A stretch of DNA of 64,000 nt from Sapria himalayana (taxonomy: Eukaryota; Streptophyta; Magnoliopsida; Malpighiales; Rafflesiaceae), in NCBI GenBank assembly GCA_029783825.1, contig JAREIK010003421.1, positions 818,358 through 882,357 on the forward strand, read 5' to 3'. Under the pieces are notes generated by a model. It was not told the DNA's origin. It saw nothing but the letters and a program-made list of their open reading frames with translations, and did not search any database. Below, piece by piece: positions 58,778-64,000 of the stretch. How positions within the stretch are numbered: position 1 is the first letter of the stretch; each line of letters starts with the position of its first letter. The translations under genes were made by a program, and so were the position numbers.

Positions 58778-59330
58778 TATAGTACCTAGCTTAATAAATT
58801 TAGCGACGAAAAATCCGTTGCTAATTTTACTATTTATATAGCTAAATTAGATAGGGATTTTCCCTTGCTAATTTAGCATGAGTTTTTTTTATAGCTATTT
58901 TAATTTCAAAATTAATTTCAGAATTTAATTTATTTTACAATTTTTTAATTAAATAATTTAATATTTTTATAACAAATTGAATACAAATTGAAACTATAAA
59001 TAATTTATAATAAACAAAAAATAAAATCATTTGCTATCTTATTCTAATTCAATATTTTAGATAATTAAAACAAAAAAATAACATAATTTTATTTCATCTT
59101 ATTCATCAATGTATCTACCAACAGTGTATAAAATTTAATATATCCATTCATTGACTCTGCTTTCTCTCTGTCTGCTTATCCGATCATTATTTTTCTATTG
59201 CGACAAAGCTGTCCAAATCACGGCACGTAATGTCTAGTGAAATGATACTCAGTATATATCTACATAAAATACTATAGTATTATATGTACGTATTTACTGA
59301 CTTTATTTGTATGTATATATCTCATTTGGT
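58778..59330. other. AT-rich region, no gene
   Basis: It contains TTTAGCGACGAAAAATCCGT followed by TGCTAATTT (58800-58828), an imperfect palindrome of a sort common at transposon subterminal regions, and a related GGGATTTTCCCTTGCTAATTTAG near 58855. A direct-repeat segment lies at 58941-59000. No coding sequence is recognised. Confidence 0.5.
58941..59000 (+). repeat. Direct repeat, copy 1
   Basis: TTAATTAAATAATTTAATAT and TTTTTAT, then an AAATTGAATA...GAAAC segment, resembles 59854-59904. Confidence 0.7.
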
Positions 59331-59704
59331 ACTATTGCTGTTGCTCCCACTGCTGCTCCTGCCATTGCTACCATTGTCGCTGCCAATACAACTGCTGCTG
59401 TCACCGCTACCGCCGCTGCCACCGCTGTTGCTGCTTCCGGTGCTGCTGCAACTTCTAATGCAGCCGTCGCTGTTGTAGCCGTTGCTGCTGCCTGAGATGC
59501 TGCCACTCCCACCGTTGGTGCTCCCACCACTACTGCCGCCGCTACTGCCACCGGTGCTACCACCGGTGCTACCGCCGCTGTGGCCCCCGCTGCTGCCACC
59601 GCTGCTGCCACCGCCACCACTACCGCCTCTACCGCTTCCACTATCGCCGCTAACGTCGCTACCACCACTGCCATCGCTACCGCCGATGCCGCTGCTACAA
59701 CTGC
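59331..59704. repeat. GCN-type trinucleotide repeat, about 370 bp
   Basis: A nearly continuous run of triplets of the GCT/GCC/ACC/CCG kind, written as GCTGCCACCGCTGCTGCC and similar. It leaves frames open on both strands (Ala/Val-rich on the minus strand at 59303-59674; Ala/Thr-, Leu/Pro-rich on the plus strand). It is GC-rich against very AT-rich flanks. No start context, splice signals or family motifs suggest a protein, so I call it an imperfect microsatellite. Confidence 0.85.
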
Positions 59705-61068
59705 TGATAATATGTTTTTATATGCTTATAATAAGCTAAAACTCTCCCCAAGGGATTCGGAGACACAAACATATTCACAGATATATAATAACAGTTATTA
59801 TAGATATGAAAAAACACAAATTAAAGTTGATTGTCATACAGCTTCAAGAAAAAATTAATTAAATAATTTAATATTTTTATATTAAATTGAATAAAATAGA
59901 AACAATAAATGAAAATTTTAAAGGTTATATATAATACAGCTATTAAGTTCTTCACTTATTGATTATTTATCATTCTTATAATATTTAATCACATGATTAC
60001 TACAAGTCGACTAGAAATTATATGATTGGTGCGTTGGCCATCAAACTATTCAATTATTCTCTTACAAATTAAAGGTTATATATAAAAGAAATTATTCAAG
60101 TTGAAGTAGATCTAAGTTTTGTTACACTAAATTGAGTTTGGTATGATTTTGACATATTATTTTACATATCTTCTATGATAACTCATCCTACTTTTAGTTT
60201 ATAGATATTATTATTTTTACATTATTTATAATGAGCTTTATTTTTTTTAGTCTATATCAATATTGTTTCTACTTGTTATATTGAAGTGAGTTCATAAAAT
60301 AGAATTTCATTTATTAATCCTAAGTTTTTTACTTGCATAAGGAGTCTTGGAAGGGATAAATGAGTAGGTGCCGGTACATTATGCATAACATATACATTAT
60401 TAAGATTAATTTTATATTTGGCTAGAATATGGATTTATAAAGAATGAAAATTAGATATTTAAATATGAGTAGGAGCCTATAAAGAAATTTTTTTTAACAC
60501 ACAATTTTAGTATCAAAAGCATACATAATTTACTATAGGCTAAAAGACTAGCCGATATAGGCCAACTCACCAAATCCTATACACCCTTTGGTCTATGCTC
60601 AGAATACACATAAAACAACAAAAAAGAAATTTCCCGCCAAAAGGGTACGGCTATTGTAAAAATTCAAAAGCATAAAAAATCTAATTTTTGAAGAATCACT
60701 TTCTCAAGTACTCTCCTCTTGCATCACTTATCTATTGAAGCTCTACCAGCCCTAGTTCTCCTCCTACTTAGCCTGCACAGCCAGAGATACACCAAGAACC
60801 AAGAAACAACAACCATGCTCCTGTGTCACAAAAGTAATTCTATTGACCTATAAAATGGAGCTCAAAGGGATCCTCAGATCAATGATGAGGTAGAAGGTCC
60901 CGTGTCACTAGGCCATATACCTCATCGTCTAACACTGGTCAACACATTAGTAGTATATTCTCGACTAATGATCCTACAAATGAGTCTATTGCCCATGAAT
61001 TATTTTTCCCTAAATTTGGCATCATTATGCTTTTTCTATATCTCTCACATTATCAGTAAGGATACATA
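59705..61068. other. AT-rich region, no gene
   Basis: Contains the second direct-repeat copy (59854-59904) and two AAAGGTTATATATAA segments (near 59919 and 60070). A 100-residue ORF at 60902-61204 has no recognisable motif. Nothing else supported. Confidence 0.5.
59854..59904 (+). repeat. Direct repeat, copy 2
   Basis: Matches 58941-59000 at TTAATTAAATAATTTAATAT and TTTTTAT, then the AAATTGAATA...GAAAC segment. Together the two copies bracket the triplet repeat at a distance of about 910 bp. Confidence 0.7.
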
Positions 61069-61360
61069 TCATCTAATCCATAGTAAATCAGATGAGATTT
61101 TTATGTTCGACGTCTTATCTAGCTTGAATGCTTGCTTAATCGTAATATTCATGGTATTCAGGTTGGGAAAGTATTTTTGCCAAATACACTGTGAATCCTC
61201 ATAATGAAGCATCAAGTGTGTATATGTCTCTTTGTTAGAGTAGTTGCTACACTTGGATGTCATGTGGAAACCCTTCCTATTTAATATGTCATCCTCTGGG
61301 ATGAAATCATTAAAGAGGAATGTGATGCGGACCACTTGCAAGTTGCAATATCACTACTTA
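61069..61360 (-). pseudogene. LINE fragment, RT zinc-binding domain (zf-RVT)
   Basis: The minus-strand frame 61069-61341 contains EDDILNRKGFHMTSKCSNYS followed by HLMLHYEDSQCIWQKYF. This follows the zf-RVT pattern (D.L..RG....C..C...E...HL...C......W) found in plant non-LTR retrotransposon pol. Two metal-binding Cys are Tyr (SNYS and HYED). No RT core is found to its right, and no 3' tail with poly(A) is clear, so only a ~270 bp scrap remains. Confidence 0.6.
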
Positions 61361-62418
61361 CTTGATGTTTCTATGATTTTTTTAAAAAAATATGATTTAT
61401 AATTGTGCAGACTCCAATTTTAAAAATGAACCTAGAGATGATACTTAAATGTGAACTTTTTATGGAAATACTATTAATGTAGTTATGCTTATAGGTAGTC
61501 TAGTAGTTGTTGGCAATGGCTATATCATAATCCAAATGTATAAATCGCTTATGCCTATAATGTAGTTATATAAAAAAAAATGTGTTAGCTTAGCAAGTGT
61601 CAAGAGTCAGATACTAAACCATACATGCCTAAGCCATACTTGAAGATGGCCCATTCATTCAAGTTGAGCCATAGGGCACATGTCACACTTTCCCTCCCAA
61701 TTGCCCAAGCATGACTTGGGCCTAAGCATGAGTGACAAGTGTCTTTCTATGACCCAAGCAAGACTCATCCATGTAGGGCTGAACCATGATATGGGCACAT
61801 GTGGTCCATAGAACACCCCTTTTGGCCTAACACAAATGTGATTTTTTGTTGAGCTGATTTGCATGACCCATTTCACATTTTTAATCCATAACACAAAACA
61901 AATTACAATTCATATCTTCTAATGAAAATTTCTATGTTATTTTATTAAATCTTGATGCACACTCTTAATGTAATCCTTAGTTTTTTATAGTTAAACCATT
62001 TTTAACTAAATGAGTTGCACCTTAAGTGAAATTTTAACATTGACATATTTATTAAATAAGATAAGTTAATTTTAAGTGTGAGGTGAATATAAGAACTCCC
62101 ACTAATCATTTATTTTTGGAAACTTTTTTTAAAAAAATTTAGGCAAGTTCAATATATACATATTTTACTAAAGCCTACTTGTTATTTTATTAAAAAAATT
62201 TCTGTTTCGACATATTAGGTAGAAAAAAATACTAGATTAGAGAACCTGAATTTTAATTGTTATTCTTTAGTATATTTTGGAATATCCTTCTCCACTACCA
62301 TCCAAGAGTACCACATGTTTATGTCATGTCTTGTCTGCATCAACGACATAATAACAATATGTGAACCTTGCCAAATCACCATCATCGTGTCACTAATAAG
62401 AAAAAAGAAAAAAACTAA
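61361..62418. other. AT-rich region, no gene
   Basis: No frame with recognisable content. The stretch 61620-61830 is less AT-rich and has repeated words (GGGCACATGT twice; CCTAAGCCATACTTG and CAAGCATGACTTGGGCCTAA). A 79-residue ORF at 61655-61894 is unassigned. Confidence 0.4.
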
Positions 62419-63641
62419 GGGGGCGTTTGTTTTTTTAGCTTAATGCTGAAATCAAATAACTTTCAGTGTTAAGCCAAAATGTGTTTTATTTTTTAAGATT
62501 TTTCACTTAAAATTTTTTAAAAAATGCTTAAACCATTGAAGCAATTTTTTTTTGGTTTTTTCTATTCAGAAAAAGCTATTCAAAAAATGCTTATCGAAAA
62601 ATGCTCGATCCAACATTTTTTGACTTCCCATTCGAAAATGAAAAATCCTCTCTCCCTTCTCGTTCGAAAACATTCTCTCATATCCAACTCCATTTTCTTG
62701 ACTGAAACATAATGGAACTACCCGACTCAGCTGCTAATCTCCAGCTCACTTGCCCTTGGTTTTCACGACTCCCCTAAATATTCAAATATTTATAGGTAAA
62801 TTATTCTCTATTTTTTATCTCTATCTCTAGATTAAAATACTCTAATAGCACAAATTCTTCTACATTTTTCCTCTCTATCTTTGAAATTATAATTAGTTTT
62901 TTAAAATTTTGATACCTTTGCCAGCATGTTCATTTCTAGTTTCTACAAGTAAAATACTCTTGGACACTTGCATCATCATTCAAATAAGAGACATCCCCAT
63001 CAACCTTTGCATGAGTATAATGGCATCGCGCAAAAAAAAATTTCTTCCAAATTATTATTCATGCAAAAAATCACATTTTAATCCATATAAATAAATAAAA
63101 AATACAGAGGCAAATGCAATATAAATATTTTAAGAATAACTATAATGATTAATAAGTAATACCCATTATAATATTTTTCACTTGTACGATTCTTCAACTA
63201 AAAGATTAACATAAACAAATACTCATTAAACAAATTTATAGGCCAAAACAAATATATCTAAAGTAACAATTGAATAAATATTATTTTGAGTATAAAATAT
63301 AAATTTAAAATCACAACTAAACTAGTTTGTTAATTATTAAATTACATCTACTCATTAAGCAAATCAGATCAATTAAACCTAATTGAATAAAATATAATTC
63401 TTTTTATTTATGTGGCTCTTAGCTAAATTTGTAGTTTCAATTTTTATTTTATTATTCAAGTTTAATCACAAAATTTTCATATTTATTTGGAATTATTTTC
63501 ATTATAGGTAGAAGAAAACCAAATATTTTTCCTTTTCTATACTTGGTATGATAAACAAAATAACTTTTGAATAATCATTAATTTTTGCTGGGTTTTTATA
63601 CAATATTAAGTCAAATTAGTAAAACTAGTAGGATAAATTAG
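62419..63641. other. AT-rich region with a transposon-end-like left edge
   Basis: GGGGGCGTTTGTTT at 62419-62432 resembles the termini of many plant MITEs (GGGGGTGTTTGGTT type), but its inverted partner is not found in the window. The rest is AT-rich, with no frame of recognisable content. Confidence 0.35.
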
Positions 63642-63974
63642 ACTGACCCCGCCCAAAGAAAGCATTTTATTGATCTTTTTCTAAAAGAAATAAATAAAGG
63701 CTTTATATCAAGTGGAAGTTTAAAGCCTAGTGATTTGTCTCAAATTGGTGAAGAATTAGAGAAGATAATTGAAAAATGCTACACATCAAAATAACTAAAG
63801 AATGGGTGAGATTACATAAAAAGACAATATCTCATTTGGAGTAGAATGTTGAATGTAACTGGACATGGTTACAACTCTGTAACCAAAACTTTTGATTTGC
63901 CAGATGAAAAATGGGTCGATCATTGTAGGTAATTTTTTTACAAAGATAAGTGAATATTTAAAGAAATGTCTTAA
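63642..63974 (+). pseudogene. Myb/SANT-like domain fragment (PF12776 type), with stops
   Basis: One frame reads KHFIDLFLKEINKGFISSGS, LSQIGEELEKIIEKCYTSK, stop, LKNG, stop, DYIKRQYLIWSRMLNVTGHG, then TKTFDLPDEKWVDHC. The F.DL...E...G, QLKN.WD..K..Y..W, and G.G...T......DE.W blocks are those of plant Myb/SANT-like domains, found in PIF/Harbinger accessory proteins and in host genes. Stops at 63792 and 63807 sit where consensus has Gln and Trp, and further stops follow at 63930. It is close to the window edge, so upstream and downstream parts are not judged. Confidence 0.6.
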
Positions 63975-64000
63975 ATATACATGTACAACTAATTTATTTT

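Noticed and set aside
59303..59674. 123-residue Ala/Val-rich minus-strand ORF
   Set aside because: It is the translation of the GCN triplet repeat, and both strands are open in several frames. No conserved domain or start context.
60902..61204. 100-residue plus-strand ORF as a gene
   Set aside because: No recognisable motif; it overlaps the LINE fragment on the other strand and lies in AT-rich DNA.

Overview
This window is plant nuclear DNA (an angiosperm; I cannot name the species) with no intact host gene that I can support. It is a pile of old, nested transposable elements set in a very large pyrimidine-rich simple-sequence array. The evidence is plant-type Ty1-copia, Athila-type and chromodomain-type Ty3-gypsy, CACTA (En/Spm) and hAT coding remnants, GT-AG introns in one CACTA gene, very low GC outside the hAT ends, and hardly any open frame free of stops.

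Layout. 1-3417: (CT)n-type array with a 450 bp non-repeat island at 646-1095. 3418-8636: a Ty1-copia retrotransposon on the minus strand with both LTRs. 8637-10036: CT array again. 10037-30050: an Athila-type Ty3-gypsy element on the plus strand. Its LTRs are at 10037-about 12034 and 28483-30050 (the second lacks its last ~410 bp). It carries gag, protease, RT/RNase H, integrase and a third ORF with the plant 'putative transposon protein' domain. Two large hAT elements are nested in it: hAT-1 at 17732-21392 (+), itself split by a 452 bp hAT MITE at 19112-19563 with a perfect 8 bp duplication, and hAT-2 at 24650-28272 (-), also with a perfect 8 bp duplication. 30051-32028: CT array. 32029-about 41470: a CACTA element on the plus strand with a 5' TIR, a broken TnpD-like transposase and a multi-exon TnpA/Ptta-type gene that runs into the next array. 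41471-50375: a CT array of almost 9 kb. 50376-55264: the 3' half of a chromodomain Ty3-gypsy (Tekay/Del-like) on the minus strand. 55265-58777: a third hAT copy (+). 58778-64000: AT-rich sequence with a GCN-type triplet repeat (59331-59704), a LINE zinc-binding-domain fragment (minus strand) and, at the right edge, a broken Myb/SANT-like domain frame.

How the parts relate. All pyrimidine-array blocks have the pyrimidines on the plus strand, and several element ends abut array sequence directly. This suggests one ancestral CT-rich locus of roughly 15 kb that was split by insertions. The hAT copies and the MITE share ends (TAGAGGTGTCAA...) and belong to one family. Every coding region is degenerate, so any movement would need proteins supplied from elsewhere. 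The long 'ORFs' of Leu/Ser in the CT arrays and of Ala/Val in the triplet repeat are low-complexity artefacts, not proteins. I found no tRNA, rRNA, CRISPR or convincing novel gene system. The most unusual features are the size and strand uniformity of the polypyrimidine array and the order of nesting.
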